Assembly (NCBI GenBank): GCA_033296885.1
Contig: MU864011.1
Location: 1-64,000 of the forward strand
Reading direction: 5' to 3'
Source: Triangularia verruculosa
Lineage: Eukaryota; Ascomycota; Sordariomycetes; Sordariales; Podosporaceae
DNA: 64,000 bases
Positions 12,920-23,146 of this stretch are shown piece after piece. Position 1 is the stretch's first letter, and the number at the start of each line of letters is the position of its first letter. The notes beneath the pieces were generated by a model. That model was given only the letters and a program-made list of their open reading frames with translations. It was not told the DNA's origin and did no database searches. Made by a program: the position numbers and the translations under genes.

Positions 12920-13215
12920 GGCCTATCTATTGGTATATTTACTATTATAATACCTTGCAAATTGAATATATTTAGTTAAACTCAGCTTTTACTTTGTAAG
13001 AAGATATCCAGCATAAAAATCCGTTTTTTGAATTCCGGCCACAGGCCGGTTGTTCAAATACCATAAAATAGGCCGTATTTTAATATCCAATACAAATATA
13101 TATACTGGGCCACCAAGGCCCAGTGGCCTTGCAATTATTTATATTCTTAATATTAAGAAGAAAAAGGAAGAAAATATATGTGTGGTGGCAGGTGGGTCGG
13201 TTTGTGAACCTTATA
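12920..13215. repeat. 296-bp direct repeat, copy 2
   Basis: Second copy of the segment at 12277-12572. Upstream of it lies an interstitial telomere motif and downstream the GCATCA motif cluster. Confidence 0.9.
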
Positions 13216-13377
13216 CCATTTTTTTGAACCAGCATCATTTTTCTTTATTAGGGGAATACTGCAGTCGTTGAACTAGCATCATATCGAAATGGCATCGACG
13301 TCAGCATACTTGGGATTTGAAATAGCATCACTGAAACGGCATCACACATATAGTACGGTTAAAATACAAAGGGCAAC

Positions 13378-15435
13378 TCAGAGTATATTCTCTATAAACC
13401 ACACCAGTTGTCCCTTATCCTTTTCCAAGGGATACGAGACAGCTTCTGCAACCCCCTCAGTGCCCGAAGACGCGGTGACGATGAAGTTTCCTTCTATCGA
13501 CAAGGCCCAACACTCGCGTGTCGTGGCCCTCACCGCCTTGGACTGAAGATCCACCATCAAGATCCATCTCTTGCTCATGGCATCTTCTTCAACGATAATC
13601 GCTCTGTTGCCTAGCTGGAGCCAACAGCTGTCATCATCGTCGCTCACCATCCCCAACAGCTTTTCCTTCAGGAAAGGGCTGTTGATGCGGGAAGCAAACA
13701 TGGTGCGCACGTCCGATAACTTTGTCCGTTCCGCCTCATTCTCCTGGGGTAGCCGTTCAAGCAATACGCACGCTGCGTGGCCGACCGCGTACCACATGCT
13801 TTGAATGACCACCGTCCAGTCTTTTTCTTCTAGACTGTCTGTGACTGTCTTCCACTCGCGGAATACCACCTCAATGGTAGAAAACTCCACTGATGGATCA
13901 CGCCTCAGGGCCTCACAGAACTGCCGCGCGAGCCAGACCGCACCGGAATTCCAGCACTGCTTGCGGATAACAATGTAGAGCTCTTTGACGGCTTGCGCCA
14001 CGGAATGCCTGTTAAGCAACCGTCCCTCTCCCCATGGTTCTTGCAGAGACCAGGCTTCCATCTCGGCATCCAGCAGCGTGATGGTGTTTGGTCTCACCAT
14101 GGCCTCGGCGAACTTGACCCAATCAGTTTGGTCTGAACGCACCCCTGAGACTGCAACCAGATGCCTTAACAGACTTTCCAGCACACCTTTGAGCTCCTGC
14201 TCTTGTGCATGCAGCCTCACTCTTTTGTTCTGCGCGTCCTTCTCGGCGTCTTCGAGTTGACGCTTCAGATTCGCACATGAAGCATCGGTGGTCTCGCCGT
14301 GAGACTTGAGCACTTGCATCTCCAGCCTCAGCTGTTGCAATCCAACTTCCAACTGTTGTTTCGCCGTTGTGACGCCCTTCAGTTGTTGATAAAGCTCTTT
14401 GTTGGCTTGCTTTTCTTTCTGGAAAGCCTCCCCAACGTGTACGCGTTCGATTGATTCGGCTGTAAGCTGTGCCTCAAGCTCTTTGAGTTCGACAGCTAAC
14501 CCAGACGCCTCGTCCAGTCTTTTCTCTAGCCTGCTAATGATGCGTTGCTTCGAATCGACATCTTTGCTGGTCTCCCTTATATCGCGCTCCAGTTCTGCAC
14601 TTCTAGCCTCGCTGGTTTCAGCTGCTTTCTTGCTCTCCTTTTGGTACGCGCCAAATCTTGCAGCCAATTCGTTAAGCTCTTTGATTTGCCTCGAGATGAC
14701 CCTGGCCTTGGACGCGATAGACTCGTCCTTTTTACCAACGCGGTCCTGCAGCTTTGAATTCTCAATTTCAACGAAATCAAGCTTGCGCTTTAAGCCAGTG
14801 ATCTCCTCGTTCAGAGCTGTGATCTTGGTCATCAAGTGCTTCTCAGCCGAGTTTGTCCTGTCCTGCGTCTTCTTTTTAGACGAAGCAGACTCTGACTGCA
14901 ATCTCTGAATCTCAGCATCCTTGGCTGAGATTCTGGACTGCAAGGTATTAACCTGGACCTGCAATCGCTGTGCAGACGGAGCGATGAGGCCCTGCTGCGC
15001 AAGCCGGCGATTGCTGGCCTCGGACACCAAACCCTCATATTCCGGCAGCAAACTGTATTGGTACGCGGTTGCCATGAGGGGTTGGACCGTCTCTTTGGGT
15101 AGAGCTCGCAGAATCTGCGGCTTCCCCGCCAGGTTCTTCTCCAGTTCTTGGAGGACCGGCGCAGCGGATCGACACAGCTTTTCCAGCTTGTCTTCCTTGG
15201 CTGTTCTGGCTTCGTTCTGACGTTTGAACTCTGCCAGATCTGCCTGGGCTTGCTGAAGGCCCTTGGACAGCTCGCGCGCCGGGTCCAGTGCCTTCAGATG
15301 CTCCTTCTGAGCATCCGATCCGGCATGATCCGCGGCTCGGAGACGTTGAGCCAACGCCTCCGTGCGCTTAGCCCGGTCATCTGCCCCCTGAACGGGGGGA
15401 GACGAGTGGTTCTGGATATCAGATGCTCGATTCAT
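13378..15435 (-). CDS. Hypothetical coiled-coil protein, 685 aa
   Basis: I do not recognise the family. Single exon, starting MNRASDIQ. Residues about 60-420 are rich in Glu, Lys, Gln, Leu and Ala in heptad-like order with hardly any Pro or Gly, which indicates a long coiled coil. A basic stretch near residue 405 (KRVRL) could be a nuclear localisation signal. The last 260 residues are Trp-rich and look globular (for example WVKFAEAMVRPNTITLLDAE). The architecture (long coil, basic patch, Trp-rich C-terminal domain) resembles the protein at 17154-18749, so the two may be related in design even though I see no clear sequence identity. It is the first intact gene next to the RIP-degraded zone and is transcribed towards the telomere. 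GC-rich third positions and the absence of stops show it has escaped RIP. Confidence 0.85.
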   Translation of the reverse strand: MNRASDIQNHSSPPVQGADDRAKRTEALAQRLRAADHAGSDAQKEHLKALDPARELSKGLQQAQADLAEFKRQNEARTAKEDKLEKLCRSAAPVLQELEKNLAGKPQILRALPKETVQPLMATAYQYSLLPEYEGLVSEASNRRLAQQGLIAPSAQRLQVQVNTLQSRISAKDAEIQRLQSESASSKKKTQDRTNSAEKHLMTKITALNEEITGLKRKLDFVEIENSKLQDRVGKKDESIASKARVISRQIKELNELAARFGAYQKESKKAAETSEARSAELERDIRETSKDVDSKQRIISRLEKRLDEASGLAVELKELEAQLTAESIERVHVGEAFQKEKQANKELYQQLKGVTTAKQQLEVGLQQLRLEMQVLKSHGETTDASCANLKRQLEDAEKDAQNKRVRLHAQEQELKGVLESLLRHLVAVSGVRSDQTDWVKFAEAMVRPNTITLLDAEMEAWSLQEPWGEGRLLNRHSVAQAVKELYIVIRKQCWNSGAVWLARQFCEALRRDPSVEFSTIEVVFREWKTVTDSLEEKDWTVVIQSMWYAVGHAACVLLERLPQENEAERTKLSDVRTMFASRINSPFLKEKLLGMVSDDDDSCWLQLGNRAIIVEEDAMSKRWILMVDLQSKAVRATTRECWALSIEGNFIVTASSGTEGVAEAVSYPLEKDKGQLVWFIENIL

Positions 15436-15722
15436 ACTGAATAAGTAAGCTGATGAAATGTTGATGTTACTTCAAAGATGAATGCACTTCCAGCGGTAGA
15501 AGACAATTCCCCGCGCGCCGCAGATTACGCTTTCCGTTTCGGGCCCGATGTCGACAGAGGACTCCACCACACTGCATAATGATCACCCCATGCAGACGCC
15601 ATAAGCGGTTGTAAGGAAGGAGCATCGCAAAGGGAGGAAGGCATGCCAGCCAGTATATTCCGCCAGAGGGCAATGCCTCCAGATCTTACACCGGACATGG
15701 ACAGCAAACCATTGAGATCATC

Positions 15723-17000
15723 ATGGCGTCCATCGGCCCGACGACGGAGGTTCCTCTGTTGTCTGGCGCCAGGCTCACTCTCGCAAGGGAGTTGAACTCG
15801 GGAGCTTCATATGCAAAGCTCCTGACGTTCATGCCTCTGTTCCTCCAGGAGCTTGAAGACAAGCCGGCGGAGACGCAACCTTGTAGGTTGAGAAAGACCA
15901 AGCAGATGCTGAACCCGCCGTACGGCCCAGCATACTCTGGCGCGTGTGGAATGATATTCCACTCTATTCCCGAGGATGTGCTCATGTCACTGATCAAAGG
16001 GACGGTGACATATGACATCCACAATAACAGCATCACACCCTACAACCCAGACGGGCCGGGAGTGTATGCTTTGGGACTTAAAATTCAAGAGCGTAACGGG
16101 AGATTCCTGAACGCCGATGAATATAAAATCCTTTTGGATAATCTGCAGAGATATATAAAGATTGCAAGACGCATGCTTAATGCTATCCCCCTGCTCCAGC
16201 CGGAGCTTGACTTTGTCGACTCGGTGCAGAGCCAGATTGGCGAGTGGGACAAGCAAGAATGCCGGTTCATAAACTCCGGGTCCAATCTAGCCAATGCCGA
16301 GCTGCTCCTCGAGTCGTTGAGGAAGCGCTACAACGCGTTGAAAGCCAAAGACCCAAGTGGTCAGATCTACAGTACTCAATCACCACTGTATGTGGGATGT
16401 AGCAAACTCATCTCCAACAGATGGGTCGAGTATAATAGAACCGACACCAAGGGTGCCTATTACAATGCCAATAAGCTCATGACTCTGACCATGAGCTTGT
16501 TGCGGCACCAAAACGTGCTTGTGGAGCTGGGAAAAGCCACCATCGTTCGCACATGGCAGGCAGATCAGATGAAAGATGCCGAGCTGTTGGTGGCTGCGCT
16601 TGCAAACGCCTACTCCGTTCAAGACGGGTTCAACGCCGTGGAGACAGGCCAGACCAAGCACGACGGCCTGATGGATGACCCGTACAACGTGTCTGAACAT
16701 CGGCGCTATGTCTATTCGCAGCCCTACATGGAGCGCAATTTGGAAAGGTCACTGGCTCAGATTGAGCAGGCCAAGAAGGCCGAGCTGACCGCCGACATTA
16801 AAGAAGAACTCGCAACCGGAAAGGAGAAAGCCAAAGGCAAATCTCAAACGTTGCAGCAAAGAGTTCAGTTTTATACTCAGAGTCTGGAGAAACGGACTTC
16901 TGAAGTACAGGAGATGACCCAAGATGTTAAAAAGCGCCGAATGCTCCATTCTGCCGCGGCAAACATCTTGGAGGAGGTTATCAATTTGGGGGATAAATAG
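15723..17000 (+). CDS. Hypothetical protein, 425 aa, C-terminal coiled coil
   Basis: Not recognised. Single exon starting MASIGPTTEVP, with a stop at 16998-17000. Residues 1-340 look globular with mixed helix, contain no predicted membrane segment and no signal peptide. Residues about 345-420 are a Lys/Glu/Gln-rich helix (for example IEQAKKAELTADIKEEL) ending in a basic KKRRM patch. It is the only plus-strand gene in the first 36 kb with a convincing frame. It is divergent from the coiled-coil gene at 13378-15435 (start to start about 290 bp), so the two may share a promoter region, and convergent with 17154-18749. Membership of the same subtelomeric set is an inference from position only. 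Confidence 0.8.
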   Translation: MASIGPTTEVPLLSGARLTLARELNSGASYAKLLTFMPLFLQELEDKPAETQPCRLRKTKQMLNPPYGPAYSGACGMIFHSIPEDVLMSLIKGTVTYDIHNNSITPYNPDGPGVYALGLKIQERNGRFLNADEYKILLDNLQRYIKIARRMLNAIPLLQPELDFVDSVQSQIGEWDKQECRFINSGSNLANAELLLESLRKRYNALKAKDPSGQIYSTQSPLYVGCSKLISNRWVEYNRTDTKGAYYNANKLMTLTMSLLRHQNVLVELGKATIVRTWQADQMKDAELLVAALANAYSVQDGFNAVETGQTKHDGLMDDPYNVSEHRRYVYSQPYMERNLERSLAQIEQAKKAELTADIKEELATGKEKAKGKSQTLQQRVQFYTQSLEKRTSEVQEMTQDVKKRRMLHSAAANILEEVINLGDK

Positions 17001-17153
17001 CAATTGACTTATTTTTCTCTCAATACTGTGTTTCACATGGGATTACGTGACTACTTCCAAACCTTTAAACTAACAGATACACAGATACACAGCACAAATC
17101 ACACAATTAACAAACAGACAGCGGATAATCAAAATATATTAATCATACTGAAA

Positions 17154-18749
17154 CTAAGATGCTATTAATGAAAACACGGTCCTAACAGGAGTGTCAACGC
17201 CGCGGAAAACCTTGACCACCAGACACTCGCGATTCTCGTGTCCGGGGCAGAGAGCGTCTCCGTCATTGCTGATGAATAGGGGCGCTGCGTGGTGCCCTCG
17301 ATCAAGGCAGTTGACAACACAGTGCCATTCATCAGCGGGGCCTTCCTGGAGCAATCTATTCCAGTTGTCACGGTAAGCGTCGACGTTTGGAATTGCGCTG
17401 AGATCATAGAGAACCCTTTTGTGCGTGAGGACATCAGGGCCTTCCAGCTCAGGCGTGACTGTGGCCAGCTCGTCGGCCATCTCGTAGACGATGCGCTCCC
17501 AAGTTTCCTGATTAGAAAGTTCCTCGGGGCCGTCATTGAGACGCCGCCTCTTGCGAGGGTTGGCCTCTTCTTCTGCCTTGAGCGCAACGGCGAGTTCAGC
17601 GCATTTCTTGTCGTGGGACTCGGCAAGTGCTCGAGCCTCGGACAAATCTGACTTGGCAGTCGCCAGTGCTTCTGTCAGCTGTGCTTTCACGGCCTCAGAC
17701 TCTGACAATGCATCGTGCAGCTGTGTATTGACTGCTTCAGAGTCAGCCAGTTCTCTACCCAGCTGTGACTTGACGTTGTCGTATGTGCTCTGACAGGCCG
17801 CCAGCTTGTCTTGGAGGCATTGAGCGACCAATTTGGCCGCGTCAAGCTCATCCTGCAGCCTTTTGATACTGTCATCTCGATGGGCAACCTCTGTCTCCAA
17901 GGCTTCCATTTTGCCATGAAAAGCGGCCAAACTGTCCTTGAGTCCAGCGATTGTAGAATCACGCTCAGACACATCCCCGCTGAGTCCAGCAACGGAGATT
18001 TCATTTTCCGCAACTGTGGCTTGCAACCGCGTGACAGTCTCGTTGAGAACAGCAATGGCGACATCACGCCCAGCAACCATAGCTTCTAAGCGTGTGACAG
18101 TCTCCTTGAGATCAGCAACGGTAGTATCACGTTCAGATACATCTCCATTGAGTTTGGTAACAGTCTCGTTGTGACCAGCAATGGCAACATCACGCCCAGC
18201 AACTGTGGCCTCTAAGCGTGTGACAGTCTCCTTGAGATCAGCAACGGCAGCTTGACCTCCAGTGACATCTCCATTGAGTTTGGTAACTGTCTCACTGAGA
18301 TTCTGTATGTCTTGTCTAACCTCAACGAGAGAACCGAGCTTCTCTTGGAGCAACTCGTCTCGCTGGGCAATCTTCTCGTCCCAGAACGGACCGAGCTTGT
18401 CGATGGCATTCTGGATGACTTGCATCTTGACACCGTCTTCAGCCTCGGCTTGTTCGCGGAGACTCTCGACAAACAGACTCTTGACATGATCCTTGATCTG
18501 GATCTTCAAGAGCGTTTGCTGCTCTTTGAGACTCAGAGCATCAGCATCGTGCTGTTGCGCTTGAGCCTCAATCTGTCCCGCGCATTCGGCAAGGACTTCG
18601 GCAAAGGCTTGGAGCCTCACCTTGAGGTTGGCAAAGAGTGTCATCATGCCACTCTCCGCGCTGATGGCTTGAGACCTCTCAAGGGCGTTCAAGGCCATCT
18701 GTAATCGAGGTATCTCCTTGAGGAGATCCGAATACGATTCGAGCGCCAT
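17154..18749 (-). CDS. Hypothetical coiled-coil protein with internal 14/42-residue repeats, 531 aa
   Basis: Not recognised. Single exon starting MALESYSDLLKEIP. Residues about 1-145 are helical. Residues about 150-270 are built from repeated 14-residue units such as DLKETVTRLEATVA and LNGDVSERDTTVA, arranged in a higher-order repeat of about 42 residues (visible as near-identical 126-bp DNA repeats at about 17930-18250). Fourteen residues is two heptads, so this is a regular coiled coil that grows by tandem duplication. Coil continues to about 395, then a basic PRKRRRL patch (possible nuclear signal) and a C-terminal globular domain of about 120 residues with two or three Cys/His. Unequal exchange within the repeat should make length vary between strains. 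Confidence 0.85.
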   Translation of the reverse strand: MALESYSDLLKEIPRLQMALNALERSQAISAESGMMTLFANLKVRLQAFAEVLAECAGQIEAQAQQHDADALSLKEQQTLLKIQIKDHVKSLFVESLREQAEAEDGVKMQVIQNAIDKLGPFWDEKIAQRDELLQEKLGSLVEVRQDIQNLSETVTKLNGDVTGGQAAVADLKETVTRLEATVAGRDVAIAGHNETVTKLNGDVSERDTTVADLKETVTRLEAMVAGRDVAIAVLNETVTRLQATVAENEISVAGLSGDVSERDSTIAGLKDSLAAFHGKMEALETEVAHRDDSIKRLQDELDAAKLVAQCLQDKLAACQSTYDNVKSQLGRELADSEAVNTQLHDALSESEAVKAQLTEALATAKSDLSEARALAESHDKKCAELAVALKAEEEANPRKRRRLNDGPEELSNQETWERIVYEMADELATVTPELEGPDVLTHKRVLYDLSAIPNVDAYRDNWNRLLQEGPADEWHCVVNCLDRGHHAAPLFISNDGDALCPGHENRECLVVKVFRGVDTPVRTVFSLIAS

Positions 18750-18779
18750 CTTGCTTGCTTTGCATGCAGTCGTGCTCTG

Positions 18780-18838
18780 TGGAAGGTTTTGTCAAAGGAA
18801 AGTTTTGTCAAAGGAAAATTTTGTCAAAGGAAAGTTTC
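18780..18838. repeat. 16-bp tandem repeat GGAAAGTTTTGTCAAA, four units, upstream of the coiled-coil gene
   Basis: Four consecutive units GGAAGGTTTTGTCAAA, GGAAAGTTTTGTCAAA, GGAAAATTTTGTCAAA, GGAAAGTTT lie 30-90 bp upstream of the start codon at 18749, so they sit in its promoter or 5' leader. A regulatory role is possible but not shown. Confidence 0.8.
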
Positions 18839-19369
18839 TGCCTGGAGCATCTAGGGTAGAGGTGCCAATTTCGGAAGGAGCGGGGGATGTGGCCTGTGGC
18901 GCACTCCGTAACAGAAGGAAAGGGGCAAGTGCGGACCAAGCCTAGATCCCATCACAGGGGTTTCCATAATGGGAGGAGCCTAATAGAAGGCGCAAAGGTT
19001 TGGAGCGCCGGTGCTGCTGTTGAGTTTGGAAGTATCTTGATGCATATATTGACTGAAGAAAAGAAAGCCTCAAAGAGCGTACAAAAGTCACCAATCCGCC
19101 ATTAAACCGCCTGCCCTGGCTCTGGATGCCCCCTAAATGAACCGCTTTGCGAGCCTTTCCCCTGGATCTGTAATGTTTTCCTGCTCCACAAGAGAGATTG
19201 ACTGTTCCCCAAGTTCTGGTTGGAAAGACGTCGCTGTTGGACTGTTTGGTTGCTGCCAAATAGAGCGGGCTTGTCAACAAGACTCGAGAATAGTGATACG
19301 GGCCTACCACTGTATGCAGGTGTAGGACTCAAATAAGTTAATTTAATTGTCAGATGAAGAAGAGAGGAA

Positions 19370-19545
19370 AACAGAGGAAGAGAAATCCATCGCCCAGAGG
19401 TCTAAATACAGGTACCCATCCAATTGACCGAAATCCCCCATTCAAACCAACGGAGTCCCGTATGCCCTAGCAAGCCTCCCGAAGCCTCCCCCAAAGCCTA
19501 TCGTAGTCCTCTGACTCACAAACCCTAACCCGGATACTATTCTAT
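19370..19545. repeat. Dispersed repeat shared with 46975-47095
   Basis: Both segments share, in the same order, CAGAGGT, TACCCATCCAATTGAC, CCGAAGCCT, CTGACTCA and CCTAACCCGGATA. Identity is interrupted, so this is an old dispersed repeat. CCCTAACCCGGAT at its end resembles degenerate telomere sequence. Confidence 0.6.
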
Positions 19546-20221
19546 AACAAATAGGGGTTGTGACGCATCTTGATCTACGTGGCGCGTTGTGGTAGAAATG
19601 TCGTGGCGGTATTGGAGAATCGCGGGCGAGGAGGAGATAAACGGAGACGGCGTTGTGGAGCTTCATTACTCGAGGGTCAGCTCAAAGAAGGGCATTGAAC
19701 AACAAAGCAAACTCACAAGGCTTTGGACTGCAACGAACCGGTGGGTGCGGCGCCGAGGAGCGCTGTACGGGATGTGGTCCGTCTGCAGAGCATTGAAGCC
19801 GGTTCAGGAGTTGGGGAATGTGCTGGATGGGAAAAGCGGCTGTGGGCGCCTCGCAGAATCGCATCATCTTGGGCGTCTTGCTGTTCACCGAAGCTGGGGC
19901 GTTGTGAAGTGACAACGTTGACGGGCCCGGCGTGCTGGCGGTATCTCAATCTTCTTGCTAACCAGACGACAGAGGCGTTCTGCGGCCAATTCCTGCTCGG
20001 TTCGATCCTTTCCTTTCCCTCCTCCCTTCGGCGCCCTTCAAACTATTCGTGTGCTCTATTATCGACGTTTCGACTGCGAGGAGGAGTAAAAGATCGAAAG
20101 ACCGTGGCAGTTGGGGCATGCCTGCAATCAAGCCGCCCTGCCCTTGGAGACAATCTCGATGGTCGTGGAACTCGATCGCGGCCGGTAAAGGAGAGTGGGT
20201 GCCTTCTAGGTCAGCGGAACC

Positions 20222-20280
20222 GGCCGTGGCAGCGGGGAGGGTCGTGGCAGCGGGGAGGGTCGTGGCAGAGGGGAGGGCCG
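20222..20280. repeat. 18-bp tandem repeat GTGGCAGCGGGGAGGGTC
   Basis: Three units in a row with slight variation, strongly G-rich on the plus strand. Weaker relatives continue to about 20355. Confidence 0.7.
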
Positions 20281-20386
20281 TGGCTGTCGCGGAGTGGAAA
20301 TCGTAAAGCAAGTGGTGTCGTTCGGTCGTGGCAGCGGAGAGGGCTGTGGCAGCGTCGAAGATGGTGCTGTTGAGTAGAATCGTTAG

Positions 20387-20620
20387 TTTTGGACAGAGAT
20401 TGGAGCGAAGGGCATGCTTGACTGGATCTGTTTGCGTTTTCTTTGACTGCTCGAAAGTGGTGGTGAAAGGGAGTGGGGCAGCTTGGAAAGGTGAAAGATC
20501 TGAATAGTTGGCTTTGGACAGAGATCAAAGACGAAGGGCATGCTTGGCTGGATCCTTGTTTTGATTCCAGGTTGCTCGAAAGTGGCAGAGTGAAAAGGAG
20601 TGGGCAACATCTGCAGTTTT
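20387..20620. repeat. About 125-bp tandem repeat, two diverged units
   Basis: Each unit starts TTTGGACAGAGAT and contains GAAGGGCATGCTTG and GCTCGAAAGTGG. The units start at about 20388 and 20513. Confidence 0.7.
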
Positions 20621-20766
20621 GGGACTTTATTCACGGTCACAACACAACCACAGGGCAAACAGGTTCGAAGAAAAAAATAATCTATTAGGCTTCCCCCTAT
20701 TGGGGCAGGCCGGTTACAGAGCGGACGATGCCGTTTCCTTTTCAGGATCACGGTCTCGGCCCGACA

Positions 20767-21462
20767 TCAAAAATCGGGGCTCGGCTCCGGCGAAACATGA
20801 CCAGGGGATCTGTTGTAGATGTTTGGATACCACTCGATCTCGTCTGGGTCGTAGATGTCGTCCCTTTGCAAAGGTGGAGGTGGATCAGCAGCTGCGTCAG
20901 CGTACGGGGGTGGAGGCGACAACTCACCTTGTTCATCCCAACCGTGGGGCTCCGAAGCCCGAGCAGGAGACGGATTCTGTTCCATGCTAGGGTTCATGGG
21001 CCCGAGAATAATTTCGGGCAGGTCCGAGCCAGAATCGTAGTCATCTGGCAAAGGAGCCTGGCGATGCTGTGGGACGGCATGGACACTGGCGTCCTCAGCC
21101 TGCATGCGGCGAAAGTAATACTCAACGTAGTTCCTTGAGACAAGGAAGCACGGCGTCCTCAGGCGGGATTGGTGGGTAGTTTTCCGAGAGCTGTTCTGCC
21201 CAAGAAAATTCCAGGAGACATTCTTCATAGAAGCGCTCCCATATCGCCATGTGGAAAGCCTCGTGAGGAACAAACCACGGTGACGAGCGAGGCTCGGGCT
21301 CGAACAGGTACTCTAGCAGCACCTACTCGTGACGAGCATACTTAATGGTCGCGAAGTTGACAAAGAGCGTCAACATGGCGCTGAAGTCGGGATCGCGAAG
21401 CGGGCGGTTTCCCAAATGTCAACTTGAACCCCAAAAGGGACCGAGGAACGAGCATTATCCAT
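20767..21462 (-). pseudogene. Broken copy of the A506 acidic protein family
   Basis: Minus-strand pieces align with the intact gene at 40146-41666. The start MDNARSSVPFG at 21462 corresponds to MNAEYWRGPYW. After a frame change, a piece reading TIKYARHE is followed by an in-frame TAG at 21323-21325 and then EYLFEPEPRSS, corresponding to SLFEAHVEPRCVS in the intact copy. AFHMAIWERF matches SLHMRIWFQI and LEFSWAEQL matches AGFSWGQEQL. Another frame change near 21130 leads into YVEYYFRRMQAED, matching HYYAYYHTRSDAEE, then a Pro-rich tail ending at 20767. The acidic repeat region of the intact copy is absent. The gene is dead unless the frame changes are sequencing errors. Confidence 0.75.
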
Positions 21463-21699
21463 AATAGACGAACTTGTAAACTTGTAAACAATCAAAAAAA
21501 TGAGATTGTTGTCAGGGTGTTGGATGGGAGAAAGGAAAGTCGCCCGGAAAGAGTTCCGGCCAATCTTGGCAGGTCCTTGGCGCGGCTGAAAGTGGGGCAG
21601 CAGGCTACTGCGGAAGAAGTGGGGCATGTCAGGAACAGGACAGGAACAGACATCACACATATCACATCATGGGAAAAAAGGACAAAGACCGATCAGAAA

Positions 21700-22690
21700 T
21701 TAATTGTTAAATCTATGGAAAAAGAAAAGGAAACCAATTTCGTCAACTTGACGAAACCAATTCTTGGACAGAGGGCGGCGGTGGAATTCAAGACAGCCCT
21801 CGAGATCGGCTTTGTCCACCAAACTGTCAGATGGCCAGATGTCTTCAAATGCCATCAGGACGGCGTCTGTAGACACGATCAGCGGTGCCAGAGCGCGGTA
21901 GGCCCCTGTGTTGGCGTCTTTGACCATGCCAAAGTGTACGCCAAAGCTCCTCGAACTGGGAACCTGCTGATCGTCAGCCCAGCCGAACGGTACGGGCTCC
22001 ATATCGACCTTGTCAATGTCGATGCCTCTTGTGTTGGCTGGGTTCAATCATGACGAGATTGTTGACGAGGGATTTGACAAGTGCCGCTTCCACACGCAAG
22101 ACATCGTCGTCTGAAAGCTGGCGCCCGAGATGGGCAACCCTGGCGCGGCCTTCCAATATGCGGCCCATCTGAGTCTCGACTTTGGCGAAGCTGGCATTGA
22201 TGCTGTCTGCCTCGAATCCATCCCACTGGTGTTTCATATAGGCCATATCGTTCAACACCAAGCAGGAGCCTGATACGTCCCCTGGTCCCGAGAGGTTTCC
22301 CAATGCCTTGCACTTCGGCTTCCATGAAGTTCTTGTATGCAGGCACCGTGTCTGGATGCCTCATAAAAAGAGAAAACCCAAACCCAACGTGGCAGGTGGC
22401 CACAACCCCTGCGAGGGCAAGCTTGACGGTGAACGACTGCTCCTGAGAGGACGAACATGACCTCGGTGACGGTTTTTGCCGTGCCGTGGTGCAGCAGGTT
22501 GGAAAATGTCGGCCGGACTGGGTCAGTTCGAGTGCTGACAGTTCCAAAATGCCCACATCCGGAGAAGCAGCCTCTGACGAAGCAACGAGCCCCCGCTGTT
22601 GAAGCAGAGAACCGAAGCCATGATGGTCCCCGATCGAGACCCTCCGAAACCGAACCCGGCCGCAACACCCACTTCAAACCCGCCAACAGC
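21700..22690 (-). pseudogene. Broken copy of the C-terminal half of family E
   Basis: Fragments in different minus frames match the intact C-terminal half at 43224-44213 in order. LTQSGRHFPTCC corresponds to LTESGQVANRLLC, TVTEVMFVLS to TVEEAVLVMA, CHVGFGFSLFMRHPDT to LHVGFRSFMTRSNT, and TRGRIRLLLGV to TRGRLWLLLGI. QLSDDDVLRVEAALVKSLVN corresponds to QLSTEDDILRIETALVRAMI, and PVPFGWADDQQVP to LYPFGWADDQEAP. At least three frame changes are needed to join them, so this copy is non-functional. The N-terminal half of family E is not visible between here and 23147. Confidence 0.8.
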
Positions 22691-22694
22691 GCTA

Positions 22695-23146
22695 TGCTAG
22701 ATCACGCACCCCACCGGCAGCGCAGCAAGAACAAGAGGCTGGATGTGGAGAGGCATTTAGGACAACCAAATACCAATACTTGATCACTGCGTTTATAACC
22801 TCTCTCAATACATACCATGCTTACCCACTTTTGGCCGTAGCCAACTTGCGCCACAATGGGCTCTTGAACTCTATCATTCTACTGTTTTAGACACGGCACT
22901 TCAAGTTGGGCAAATTCCGAGTCAATGGGCGTCCACAAAGATACACAAAGGGCACAGAACATTCACAGCACGGTCAATGGGAACAAAAAGTAGCAGACAA
23001 CGAATTCAATCATATATCTACCAAAAAGAATGATCTTGACGAGCAGCACAATGACCGCCCAAGAGACCAGAGACTAGGTGGATAGCGGATGCAACAGCGG
23101 GTGCAACAGGGGGTACATCGATGCCGTGAGAGACATCAAGACCAAT
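22695..23146. other. Intergenic, nothing recognised
   Basis: Downstream flank of the zinc-knuckle gene. No open frame with coding character and no repeat seen. Confidence 0.5.

Larger units (their letters stand above)
12656..13344 (+). repeat. Seven copies of a 12-bp motif GAAMYRGCATCA
   Basis: Copies start at 12656, 12823, 13226, 13270, 13286, 13319 and 13333. The consensus is GAA(A/C)(C/T)(A/G)GCATC(A/G). The last four lie within 75 bp, directly downstream of the minus-strand gene ending at 13378. Variable positions are mostly transitions. Confidence 0.7.
18845..20760. other. Intergenic region with dispersed repeats, no convincing gene
   Basis: Open frames here overlap on both strands and show low-complexity content. 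Three recognisable things are present: a segment at 19370-19545 that recurs at 46975-47095, an 18-bp G-rich tandem repeat at 20222-20280, and two units of a roughly 125-bp repeat at 20387-20620. Confidence 0.6.

Noticed and set aside
12407..13271. Two similar plus frames of 64 and 73 codons
   Set aside because: They exist only because the 296-bp segment is duplicated; no protein features and start context is arbitrary.
13378..18749. Assignment of the two coiled-coil proteins to kinesin, myosin-tail or SMC families
   Set aside because: Similarity would rest on heptad composition alone; no motor, ATPase or hinge motif is present.
19723..20373. 216-codon plus frame
   Set aside because: Composition is irregular, it runs through the 18-bp repeat and overlaps open frames on the other strand.
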